A stretch of 15,000 nucleotides of DNA from Actinidia chinensis (Eukaryota > Streptophyta > Magnoliopsida > Ericales > Actinidiaceae). Shown piece after piece: positions 1-8,259 of the stretch. Location: assembly GCA_009663005.1 (NCBI GenBank), contig CM018914.1, positions 19,562,730 through 19,577,729 on the forward strand, given 5' to 3'. Position numbers and translations under genes: made by a program. Below the pieces are notes generated by a model. It saw only the letters and a program-made list of their open reading frames with translations, was not told where the DNA came from and did no database searches. Position 1 is the stretch's first letter. The number at the start of each line of letters is the position of its first letter.

Positions 1-17
1 TGATTTAGATCGTCCAA

Positions 18-104
18 GTAAGTATCGAAGCTTGATTGTTATGCTATTTTCTTAAACTTGAATATTTAGTAGTATTTTGTACTAAGAATCTTTTTCTTTT
101 GTAG
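18..104 (+). other. Candidate intron in gag-like gene remnant
   Basis: A GTAAGT donor starts at 18, and a pyrimidine-rich stretch (TTTTTCTTTTGTAG) ends at 104. A TACTAAG branch-point-like motif lies at 80-86, about 20 bases before the acceptor. The 87-base length and AT-rich content suit a short plant intron. This is inferred from splice signals only. The first exon is cut by the window edge, and the reading frame just after the acceptor is broken by a TGA at 135-137, so joining of the exons cannot be verified. Confidence 0.4.
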
Positions 105-673
105 GCCCTTTAAAGGTCGGTGGCCACCCTTCAATGAGAAAAGAAGCACTCTGACGAATTAAAGAGGGCTCAAAGGAAAGCCACCACCCTGGAGGGTGAG
201 TTTAAGAGGAAAGATGAGGAGCTTGTTGCCGCTTCCAAGTGGCTCACCGCTATTGTCAAGGAGCAAACTTTTATTGTCGGGAAGTTCACTGCATCCCATG
301 CTGAGCTAGAGAAGTGTCGGGGTGAGCTATTTGAGCTTCAATAGGTAGCCCAAGGCCCTATATACCAACGGGTCTTTGATTGTAGATAGAACATGGCTGG
401 GTTATTCTATGCCCGCAAGGTAGCCCAGGAGCGATCTGATGCATTTCATAAAATCTGGCTCACGTGTCTTCAAGAGCTCGGAACACCCCTGGATCATCCT
501 GCATGGGTGGCAGTGAAGGCCCCACAAGCTTTCCTAGACTCACTCGCGAATTTGAGGAATATGCTAACCACCCTCCGGAGGAAGATGAAGAAGCAATTGA
601 TGGCGGGGCCAAGGTGGTTGAGCCTAAAGTAGAAAAAGAGCCAAAGGTAGTAGTGGAAGTAGCCCGAGATTAG
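105..673 (+). pseudogene. Broken plant gag-like coiled-coil protein, C-terminal part
   Basis: The frame running from about 138 to 632 encodes a charged, Lys/Glu-rich helix (about 141-341, heptad-like, e.g. EFKRKDEELVAASKW), then an in-frame TAG at 342, another TAG at 387, then a segment with YARKVAQERSDAF and LQELGTPLDHPAW. Around 530-545 the sense shifts to another frame, which gives EFEEYANHPPEEDEEAID and an acidic/Val tail ending at the TAG before 673. This order (coiled coil, a Trp-Leu-x-x-LG-x-P-x-DHPAW block, acidic tail) is what I know from the C-terminal part of uncharacterised plant proteins carried by LTR retrotransposons, often next to plant-mobile-domain ORFs. That family link is from memory of the pattern, not a search. 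No catalytic function can be assigned. Two nonsense codons and at least one frameshift make it a pseudogene. The ATG at 393 is internal, not a true start. Confidence 0.55.
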
Positions 674-1788
674 GGTTGCATTTTAGAATAACCCCCCCAA
701 ACTGTAAAGTGCCTTGTAGCATTATAAGGAGATTGGTCCTTATTTTGAAATTCTATAAAAATCTATTTCGAACAATGTCTTTTGTGGGATAGTGGATGAA
801 GAGAAAGAAAATCGAAGATAGACACTTGTGGTGGCTGGTCAGTGAGTGACGGTGGTAGAGAGTTGCTGCGTCGGACTTGTAGGACAGGAATAGTGAGGAA
901 AGACGACTAGAGCTATCCCTTCGATAACTATTCATGGTTAAGTAGTGACTGAAAATGTATATATAGAGAGAGTATATAGCTTTTGTGAGTTGAATATTGC
1001 TTACCATGAGAGAGGAAAATGCCTCCCACCCCCACACCCCACCCCCATAGCCTTTATAGGTAGATGCCGTACCTGGAAACATGCCAGAGACATGTAGTGA
1101 GTAGGCGGCTAGACCAATCATCCTCTAAGGTAGGTTGCCAGATCGCCTATCACGCCCATCGATGTCTAGATCCAAGCCAGCGTGTGATAGACGAAAAAAT
1201 TTCACTATACAAGTTACCTACGGACTTGACTTACCATGGGATCCTGCCCATAATTGTGTGTCGATTGAGCTCTGACACAGAGGACCTATGCTGAGTTGTT
1301 ATAGAGCTATAGTCCAGCGGCGGTAATTGACTCTAGGCTCAACCGAATGAACAATAATACTTAATAATTTATTCCTCTTACATTAAGAAACAAGTGATGA
1401 GTTCTAACATTAACTTATTCAATGAGATGGATGTTATATAGAGTCAGATCTCAAATAAGACTACTTCACATTTTGGTCATGGTAAAATGCTTGAAGCTGG
1501 AATGGTCATGGTGATGGTAGTAAGGGTCTTTCTTCTAGTTCTGCCACAATCGTATGTATTCTTTGTTTTATTGGAAACAGTTAAACATTCTATTAAGAAA
1601 TACTAAAATCAAAGGTATAATGATGAGAGTCTTAAAATATAAATGAACTCTCCTTTGCTACTTGTAAAAACTAAACCTAACCCTCAGACTCTGCATAAAT
1701 TTTATAAATAAAAACAAAAAAAATTATAAAGCTGCATGCTGTCTTTTAATGAGGTTGAAAGTAATGCCGCCAGAAAATGGAGGTACAA
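674..1788. other. Non-coding spacer, no supported gene
   Basis: About 1.1 kb of AT-rich DNA. Open frames here (for example on the - strand at 753-1121) are short, low-complexity and match no family I recognise. Visible structure: a TATATATA tract at 958-965 followed by GA-rich sequence, a C-rich block at 1025-1046, and otherwise unstructured AT-rich sequence from about 1340 to 1740. It may be eroded transposon or intergenic DNA. Confidence 0.5.
1025..1046 (-). other. G-quadruplex motif (minus strand)
   Basis: On the + strand there are four C runs of 3, 5, 4 and 5 bases (1025-1027, 1029-1033, 1037-1040, 1042-1046) separated by loops of 1, 3 and 1 bases. The - strand therefore carries a four-tract G motif with very short loops, the arrangement expected to fold into a stable parallel G-quadruplex; the + strand could form an i-motif. 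Folding is inferred. A TATA-like tract lies about 60 bases downstream of it in - strand direction. Confidence 0.6.
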
Positions 1789-1932
1789 TTATGGAAATAG
1801 TGGCTCTGATATAATGTGGGTGATCTGTGACTGTGATGTCTGATGATGTTGAAGGCAATCCAAGATCCGAGTTGATGCTCTCTGGATATGGCTATCTAGG
1901 GTTTGTTGGAGGAGGTCTCTTTTCAGATCCAT
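1789..1932 (-). other. Short minus-strand ORF beside copia-type primer site
   Basis: Reading leftward from the ATG at 1932 gives 47 codons and a TAA at 1789-1791. The peptide is Gln/His/Ser-rich and helix-like (starts MDLKRDLLQQTLDSH). It begins about 50 bases downstream, in the same direction, of the minus-strand tRNA-Met primer-site match at 1985-1997, which is where a copia gag ORF would start. I see no copia gag motif in it, so a gag relic is only a guess; it may be chance. Confidence 0.2.
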
Positions 1933-1984
1933 GGAGCTTGATCGTTAAAATAACGAAACAACAGAAGGAGATGGATTGAAGTTA

Positions 1985-1997
1985 GGCTCTGATACCA
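1985..1997 (-). other. Copia-type primer-binding site match (initiator tRNA-Met)
   Basis: The minus strand reads TGGTATCAGAGCC, a 13-base perfect complement to the 3' end of plant initiator tRNA-Met, the standard primer-binding site of plant Ty1/copia elements. It ends exactly where the gypsy LTR begins (1998). In copia elements this site directly follows the 5' LTR, so a minus-strand copia LTR would be expected to the right, where the gypsy element now sits. No other copia domain is visible in the window. Confidence 0.5.
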
Positions 1998-2189
1998 TGA
2001 TTGGACTGCATAATTGTAGTCCAAGCGCTGTTAAACTAACCTAAATTAGCCATAGATTAGTAATTATGTATTTTATTCACTATTGCACTTTATAGGCGTA
2101 TGAGTTCCTTGTAGGTGATATTGATAAAGGCGAACAATGAAGCCATAAAAAGTAGAACGGAGTATGAAGAAAAGAAGGTAAGATTACAT

Positions 2190-2560
2190 TGAGCGTTCGA
2201 GACGACCAAGCAAAGGGGAATCAAGGTTCCGAACACTGTGAAGAAATCGGGGGATTTGAGAAGAAAACATTGAAAGCCTGACCAAGAAGAATTTTTGGGT
2301 CCGAACGCCAAGAGAACATTGATGAAGACCGTTCGAACGCCCATCTTACAGTTCGAAAAGTGCGAGAGCTGAATTGTAGAGTTTGAATGTCCTGCTTACA
2401 GTTCGAAAAAAATGCGAGACTTAAAAGTTGGGTGTTTGCTAAGCGGTCGAACGCTACAGGAAAGAGAATTTGTGCGTTCGAACGCCAAGAAGAAAAATCA
2501 GAAGATGGTACTGAGCGTTCGAACTCACAATTGAAGGAAGGAGTGGGTGTTTCGACGCCA
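2190..2560 (+). repeat. TTCGAA palindrome cluster in LTR U3
   Basis: Exact TTCGAA occurs at 2332, 2352, 2402, 2477 and 2518, with near matches at about 2195, 2289, 2382, 2443 and 2550, spaced roughly 20-50 bases. The fullest form is GCGTTCGAACGCC, itself an inverted repeat. The cluster lies upstream of the TATA box. Three more exact copies (3015, 3042, 3060) lie downstream of it. A role as a regulator-binding or methylation-sensitive array is inference. Confidence 0.7.
2331..2430 (+). repeat. Two-copy 50-bp tandem repeat in 5' LTR
   Basis: Units start at 2331 and 2381. Each runs from a GTTCGAACG-like box through CTTACAGTTCGAAAA to GCGAGA. The second copy has lost CpGs in its first box (GTTTGAATG). 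The 3' LTR keeps the same duplication (about 13795 and 13845), so it predates the insertion. Confidence 0.6.
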
Positions 2561-2615
2561 AGGCAAATCCTGGGAAGATTCCTAATCGGTTTAGGACTCG
2601 GAATTTGGAAGTGCC

Positions 2616-2624
2616 TATATATAT
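2616..2624 (+). promoter_or_regulatory. LTR TATA box
   Basis: TATATATAT within GTGCCTATATATATCTC, followed by a second A/T tract and AAAGGGGGATGTGA. The same block is conserved in the 3' LTR at 14141. It lies about 620 bases into the LTR, a usual place for the U3/R boundary; transcription would be expected to start some 25-35 bases downstream. Spacing-based inference. Confidence 0.65.
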
Positions 2625-3506
2625 CTCTTTATATATTTTAAAGGGGGATGTGATTTTTGGGTTTTTCTCAGCCTCTTAGTTAGTTCAAAAGTTCTTCATT
2701 ATTCTTGTAGTTTTGACACTTAAAGTCTTGTTTGTTTTAATTATAATTAAAGAGTTTTAGTCGTTTAATATGGTCTTTTCAATTTTCTTGGTATCGATTC
2801 AATATCTTGATTTTATGATCGTTAGATTAAGTTATTTAACTTAGAATGCACTCAATAATAGATAGTAGTTTACCCTAGCCATGGAGGGCTAGTTTTCTTT
2901 ATTGGAATCGATTTGCGAAAGTCAACCGCGGAATCAAGGATGAACAATGGAGTAATTATTTTCACTGTTAATCTTTCTAAAATTTTTTTCTTCTTCTTTA
3001 CTAATCTGAAGATTTTCGAAAACTTGGGAGTTCCTATTATGTTCGAAAACATTCTGTTATTCGAATCGATGATGCACTCCTTTGATCATAACAAAAAATT
3101 ATTTAGAGGTGAAGTAGTAGAATGTTTGGGTTTTTAAAAGTTAAATTTTCCGAATTCTAAGATCTAGAATAGTCGAGGATTTGAGTTATAATATGCTCTC
3201 ATTGGGATTCTGAGAAACTCGGTGGACTAGATCAATCGATTCTGAGTTACATTTCATTACCAGTTTTAAATCAGTTTTTATTTTATTTTATTAAATTTAG
3301 TTCAAACTCATCAAAAATCTAAAATCAATTCTTTTATTTTTAATTTTTGAAGCATAAGTGACTTTGGTTAGGATTGCTTGTAGTGTTTAGTCATTTGTTG
3401 CACATTGGCCCTGTTCCTTGTGGGATCGATACTTACTTCGGTTTTTAACTACTTCGGACCCGTACATTGCGCGTAAGGAATTCACTTCGGAGCGAAATCA
3501 AGTTTT

Positions 3507-3528
3507 TGAGCCGCCGTTGCCAGGGGAG
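3507..3528 (+). other. Primer-binding site, tRNA-Asp type (degraded)
   Basis: The sequence reads TGAGCCGCCGTTGCCAGGGG then AG. Its core GCCGTTGCC and following GGGGA match the complement of the 3' end of plant tRNA-Asp (TGGCGCCGTTGCCGGGGA), with small insertions on both sides of the core. It begins six bases after the LTR end, as expected for the site where the tRNA primes minus-strand DNA synthesis. This primer type is common in Athila/Tat elements. Confidence 0.75.
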
Positions 3529-3698
3529 CATTACTTTCGCACAAGGGGACCGCCAAGAAGCGTGCGAGAACACGAACCTCAGTCCGTGCTAATTCAGCGA
3601 ATGCTTCACCATCATCTACTACAGGAAAACTAGGCCCAAGGCATCCGGGTAACCTGTTTCACTCTTTTTGTGATAGTTTTTAGGAATATTTGTTTTTA

Positions 3699-3729
<31 letters not shown>

Positions 3730-3730
3730 A

Positions 3731-3761
<31 letters not shown>

Positions 3762-4057
3762 ACTATTTGTTTATTGGTGTTTTGTTTTGCATGTGGAGAG
3801 GTGTGGTTCGGGCTGGAGTATTGATTAAATTGTGGAATCGGTGCTGATATAATGTGGAGATGTGTGATTGGTTGGTTAAAATACGGGCGTAAGTGTGCAT
3901 TGCAGTTATATGTCCTCATACTTTAGGGATCATACCAAACCGTTTAGTCCGAGTCGACCCATTGCGTAATTTACCCTAGGATATTTACTCCATCACCCAT
4001 AAGGTTTAGTCCGTAGATATATTCCCGTTTTGCCTGAGATTACATTGAACCCACCTT
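3529..4057 (+). other. Element leader between primer site and gag
   Basis: About 530 bases without a supported ORF. It contains T-rich stretches (about 3663-3710) and a repeated TTTAGTCCG phrase (about 3942 and 4005). This fits the untranslated leader, where packaging signals would lie, but no such signal is identified. Confidence 0.5.
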
Positions 4058-4387
4058 ATGGATCCTCACGAACAAGACCTAAGGGGACATGGTATAGGTG
4101 GGGCTAAAAATAACAAAAAAAAAACACAAAATGGGGAACATGGGATTTGATAGGAAGTAGAGGATCGTGATCATGTGAGTAATGCGGGGTAAGTCGAAGC
4201 CCAAAACTGCTACCATGAGGGATACATGAATCCCGCAAGGCAAACCAAACCCATCTATGCTATAGTTACTTCCCGCCAAATCTTAACAAGAAATCTAGAT
4301 GGGAATGACTACAAGCTTTTGCCACATTTTAACTGGTTGTGAGTCAGAGAGACCTTACACGCATCTAAAAAGATTTTGAGGATGGGC

Positions 4388-4433
<46 letters not shown>

Positions 4434-5615
4434 ATAAAACCTTTTCGATTTACTCTAAGGAAAAGGCAAAATTTTGGGTTAATTCTTTGAGAACAGGTCC
4501 ATCTAACTCATAGAATGCAATGGAGGGGGAGTCTTAAAAAAGTTTTTTCCTTGGTATCATTGTTTTATTTCGTACTGAGGCACTACGTCGTCAATCTCTC
4601 AGTTTGTGCCAAATAGTGGCGAGAGTTTCTTCCAAGCTGGGGAGAGATTCAAAGGAACGTATAACGCATGCCTCACAATAAGTTACCTACTGGACACCAC
4701 AATCAATATTTTTTTATTCATCATGGTCTGCAACACATGAAGATTGTTTGTGGTCATGTGTGCGGGAAGTTTCCAAAAAAGAATCCGAGGCAAGCATTTG
4801 AGTCTTTGATTACTTGGCTAACTTGTCACGTGGATTGAAGGCATGCACGGAACCTAACAATGTGCAATAAATCTTCCCCTTCCACACAGCATGTAGGTGT
4901 TAAATATAAGTTGGGGTAGAAGATGAAGTCAATGCAAACTCAGGCACTTTCGAGGACAAGTGGAGGCTTAGCACATGCTAAGGCCGCTACAAAGTCTTAC
5001 AAATGAGTCTTCAAGTATGTGTATTGTGCTGATCAATGGACCACTACACTGAGTATGTCCCAATTGTCGCAGGGGTAAAAGAGGCACGAACAAGTTAATG
5101 TGGTAGGCCAATTTCAAGGAATGGGGGTAATATTACTCAAATACGTAAATCCTGGTTGGAGAAAATCTCCTAAACTTGGATGGCGACAAGAGGCAGGCAC
5201 AAACATGCAAAATTGTTCTCAAAATTCCCAAAATTTTCAATCCCAACAACAACCATACCAGGCACCACATTCATACCCTACACAGACTGCAGTCACCACG
5301 CCCCCAAACCTCTGGCCATATTCTGCGCCACAAGCGCCACCACCTTGTCCCAAACCATGAACAATATCAACCTCCACATCGGAGGAATGAGATAATGAGA
5401 TGCGACGAAGAGTCACAAGTATTGAGCAACAATTGGGGAAAATGATCTATACTGAGAGTCTCGTAATTCACAACAAATGCAAAGGGCGATCCCGCCCAAA
5501 CTTTAGCAAAATACTAAGCATTACAAATTGCCTTGAGGAAACACATGAGCAAGTCCAGGCCATCAAGCCCCTTAGAAGTGGTAAGGAAATTGATAAAACA
5601 AATTGAACCAAAGAG
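4058..5615 (+). pseudogene. gag: gag (capsid/nucleocapsid) remnant
   Basis: Gag would form the cytoplasmic particle that packages element RNA. The likely start is the ATG at 4058 (MDPHEQDLRGHG, about 31 codons before a TGA). Around 4214-4241 the Athila-type MRDYMNPAR block is readable with one base missing. At about 4444-4510 FSIYSKEKAKFWVNSL matches the capsid FSLxxKAxxW region, followed by in-frame stops. At 4579-4650 LRRQ, ISQF, GESFF and ERFK pieces appear in alternating frames, again typical of the family. The zinc knuckle lies at 5018-5058. From 5100 a more open stretch has YVNPGWRKSPKLGW, a Gln/Pro-rich low-complexity run (about 5220-5350), and from 5400 MRRRVTSIEQQLGKM through AIKPLRSGKE near 5585, the usual gag/protease linker. 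Many frameshifts and stops; no functional product is possible as written. Confidence 0.8.
5018..5058 (+). other. CCHC zinc-knuckle remnant in gag
   Basis: Cys codons at 5018-5020 and 5027-5029, His at 5042-5044 and Cys at 5056-5058 reproduce C-x2-C-x4-H-x4-C if one base is restored between His and the last Cys. The codon after the second Cys is now TGA (5030-5032). In a live element this nucleocapsid motif binds the RNA genome. Confidence 0.6.
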
Positions 5616-5744
5616 GGTGAATCAAGTGAGGAGAAGTCTAAGGAGTTAGGGAGTGAGAGTGAGAGATGAAAGTTAGAGGAGGAAAGGAAAGAAAGCAAAG
5701 GGCAAGAACATGAGCATGATCTGAGGCCAGTCACAAAGTACCCA

Positions 5745-6400
5745 ATGGTGAAAATTACCGTGAGGTTTAAAACATGCCACCGTTCCCACAAAGATTTGGC
5801 AAAAGTGAGTAAAGCCAATTTAAATTCGGAAATTTATATGGTCTTCAAACAAGTTCGAATTCAATATTCGAGGTTAGATGCTATTAAACAGATTCCCTCT
5901 ATGCCACATTTTAAAGGAATTGTGTACTGTCAAAAGGAATTTGATGTAAAAGAGACGGCATTGATGAATGAGAGTCAGAGTGCGATTCTCCAATGCAAGA
6001 CTGTGCCGAAGTATAAGGACCCCGGTTGTCCTACTATTTTGTGCATAATAGGGGGTTGTAAGATTGACGAGCACTTCTCGATTTAGGTGCTAGTATGAAT
6101 TTGCTGCCGTCTTCTGTTAATACAAGACCTAGGTTAGGAGGAGAACTAAAAACCAACGCGACGTAGTTTACACTGATTGGCTGATCGTTCGTTTAAAGGT
6201 CCCGAGGGGTATCATTGAGGATGTCTTATTTCAAGTCGATACGGCTGTACTACCCGGTAGGGTTAGATTTCATAGTCTTGGATACCAACCTGTTGATTAT
6301 GAGTCGTCTAAACGTCATATTCCTGTTATCTTAGGTAGACCATTCATAGCCACGGCCAAATGCCATTTATTCATTGTAGGACATGGATTAATAAGCTTTC
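5745..6400 (+). pseudogene. Retropepsin-type aspartic protease remnant
   Basis: An open stretch at 5745-6086 holds the region preceding the active site, including FKQVRI, LDAIKQIPS, AILQCKTVPKYKDPGCPT and IIGG. The active-site loop DLGASMN lies at 6080-6100, one frame away, so a single-base indel sits just before it. Athila/Tat proteases normally read DLGA rather than the retroviral DTGA, so this is not itself a defect. Downstream, PRGIIEDVLFQVD (about 6207-6245) and the flap/C-terminal block ILGRPFIATAK (6328-6360) follow in the right order. Acts in the particle to cleave Gag-Pol. Confidence 0.8.
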
Positions 6401-6409
6401 ATTGTTAAT

Positions 6410-6840
6410 ATGACGTGGTGGAGACAAACATTTCACTGTGTGTAAACAAATGAAAGAGTAGACCAATGAGGAAATAAATGTCATGAGTCCATCATTCAAG
6501 AGCATGTGGATCGTGGAGTTCATGGGAAGATTCGGGTTGAGGAGAGCTCTAATTTGGACTTAGTGAGCCCCGATGACCAATGGAATCTGATAAGTGTAAG
6601 TTTTAGGGATGCATCCAATTGTTGTGGTAAAGAGAATGAGTCTGTCTTGCATGTGAGGTCATTGGACCCCAACTGTTTGAACCTTTGCAACAAGTGTGTA
6701 AATCTGATTTCATCTGAAGAAAAATCACCAATTCCGGAAAGAAAACCTTGCCATTCTAACACAGTAAAGTAGCCGTTTTTGGAAAAGGTGAGTCTTACCC
6801 TGTTGTCATATCCTCTAGCCAACTAAGGTCAAGAGGAATC
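6410..6840 (+). other. Protease-RT linker of pol
   Basis: A weakly conserved connector. The open run at 6506-6772 (about 88 codons, rich in Asp, Ser and Asn, with CNKCVNLISSEEKS) is in the expected place for the poorly conserved linker between protease and RT. No domain recognised. Confidence 0.4.
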
Positions 6841-7740
6841 TTTGTTGCAAATACTTAAGAGGCATAAGAAGTCATTAGTGGACAATAGGGCTCTTACGGA
6901 TTAGATCCACTATGTGCACTCAGATTTATTTTGGAAGAGGAGTATAAACATGTGCGTCAAATGCAAAGGCCGTTTAACCCCAATACGAAAGGGTGTAGAG
7001 GAGAATGGTACTGAAACTTCTTGATGCGGGTATAATATATCCAATTTCATGATTCTAAGTGGGTGAGCCCCCAAGTGTTTCTAGAAGGCGGGGGTAACGG
7101 TGGTAAAGGAATGAGGCATAAGAGCTTAGGGCCCCAACTAGATCCGAACGGGTGGCGAATGTGCAGCGATTACGGAAAGTCTGAATGTGCTACTAGGAAA
7201 GGACCATTTCCCACTTCCCTTTTGGACCAAGTTTAGAGCGTGTGCAAGACGAGCATATTATTGTTTTGTAGGATGTGGGTACTCTGGGTACAATCAGCAT
7301 TGAGGTGGCTTAGAGGATCAAGATAAGACATATCACATGGTCCTTTTGGCACTATGCCTATAGGGAAGCCTTTCGAGTCTATGCAAGGCACGGCCACTTT
7401 TCAAAGCTGCATGATTTCAATTTTTAGCGACATGGTTGAAACGCTCTTGAAGTATTTATGACGATTTCTCGGTGTATGGGGTACTTTGGAATCATGTTTA
7501 GAGCATTTAAGTGGTTTGAAAGAGAGATGTGAAGAAAGCATTGGGTTTAAATGGGAGAAGTGTCCTTTCATGGTAACACAAGGTTTAGTACTGGCATTTG
7601 TGTCTAGCAAAGGGATGAGGTAGATAAATCAACAGTTCGAGTTGATTCAACATCTACCATCCCTAAAGTGTGTGAAAGATATTAGATCCTTTTTAGGGCA
7701 ATGCGGATTTTATCGTCGCTTCATAAGGGGTTAGTGCTAT
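6840..7740 (+). pseudogene. Reverse transcriptase remnant
   Basis: Copies element RNA into DNA. Motifs in order: LLQILKRHKKSLVDN (about 6843-6885), LKLLDAGIIYPI (7011-7046), KWVSP (about 7058-7072), GGVTVV-like sequence with frame loss (about 7088), TGWRMC/DYGK pieces (about 7150-7180), KDHFP/LPFLDQ-like pieces (about 7200-7230), then the active-site box. The catalytic FMDDFSVYG is present at 7452-7480 except that one G is missing between 7460 and 7461, which turns the Asp-Asp pair out of frame. Next come KWEKCPFMVTQG and SSKGM (7549-7614), and KDIRSFLGQCGFYRRFI ending at 7725. All standard RT blocks are present, none in one frame. Confidence 0.85.
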
Positions 7741-7829
7741 CTCGAGCACCCGTGTGTCACTTGCTTTCATTAGACGGGTACCGTTGAGTGGATCACACAT
7801 TTCAAGAACCTTGATAAGCCTTAAGGGTC

Positions 7830-8215
7830 TTCTCACCACCGCCAACCAATTATATCGATAATCCGATTGGTCTCTTCCCTTTGAAGCGGATGTGTGATGA
7901 GAGTGATATGCAGTGGGAGCTGTTTTGGGGCAAAGATAGAGATAAACCCATGTATATACTTGCTAGCAAGACACTTTGTATGATGCTCAATTGAATTATA
8001 CCCACCAATGGAAAAAGTAATTGCTTGCTGTGGTCTTGCACTCGATAAGTTAGGTCATACTTGGTCGGATCACTTGTTATGATATAACTGATCATTCCGC
8101 CACTAAAGTACCTTTTGACTAAACCCGATGCAACGCCACGACTCATTAGGTGGATCTGTTACTACAAAAGTTAATATTGAGAGTCAGAGATAAGAAAAAA
8201 AAAGGGGGGGTCGAA
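7830..8215 (+). pseudogene. RNase H remnant
   Basis: Degrades the RNA strand after copying. A 34-codon open run at 7890-7991 contains MCDESDMQWE (family usually C-D-A-S-D, giving the first catalytic Asp), LFWGKDRDKPMYI and ASKTL, followed by a TGA. TDHSAT (from 8087) carries the late catalytic Asp block, and PRLIRWI lies at 8136-8156. It ends with IRDKK before an A9G7 homopolymer (about 8195-8212). Frames change several times. Confidence 0.78.
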
Positions 8216-8259
8216 AATGTGTAGCTGACCATGTCAAGGCTCCTCCCTAATGGAGAAAC

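Larger units (their letters stand above)
1998..3500 (+). repeat. 5' LTR
   Basis: About 1.5 kb, starting TGATTGG and ending GAAATCA, so the ends form the 4-bp inverted repeat TGAT/ATCA with canonical TG...CA. The end is supported by the primer-binding site six bases downstream. It aligns along its length with 13428-15000: shared landmarks include the TTGTAGTCCAAGCGCTGTT block near the start, the TATA region, GAATGCACTCAATAAT, and TTGTGGGATCGATAC near the end. Between the first base and that last landmark the 5' copy is about 130 bases shorter than the 3' copy. The U3 half is full of TTCGAA-type motifs; the second half is AT-rich. Confidence 0.88.

Noticed and set aside
753..1121. 122-codon open frame on the - strand
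   Set aside because: Low-complexity, Ser/Tyr/Leu-rich, spans the G-rich block and TATA tract, and resembles no protein family; likely chance.
1985..1997. Part of a tRNA gene
   Set aside because: Only 13 bases match the tRNA 3' end; no cloverleaf arms are present, so a primer-binding site is the better reading.
2332..2523. TTCGAA motifs as heat-shock elements
   Set aside because: Heat-shock elements need TTC and GAA separated by two bases; here they are directly joined.
5468..5818. 116-codon minus-strand frame
   Set aside because: It lies antisense to the gag/protease linker, whose + strand sense has recognisable motifs; the Ser/Leu richness is the complement of Glu/Lys-rich codons.
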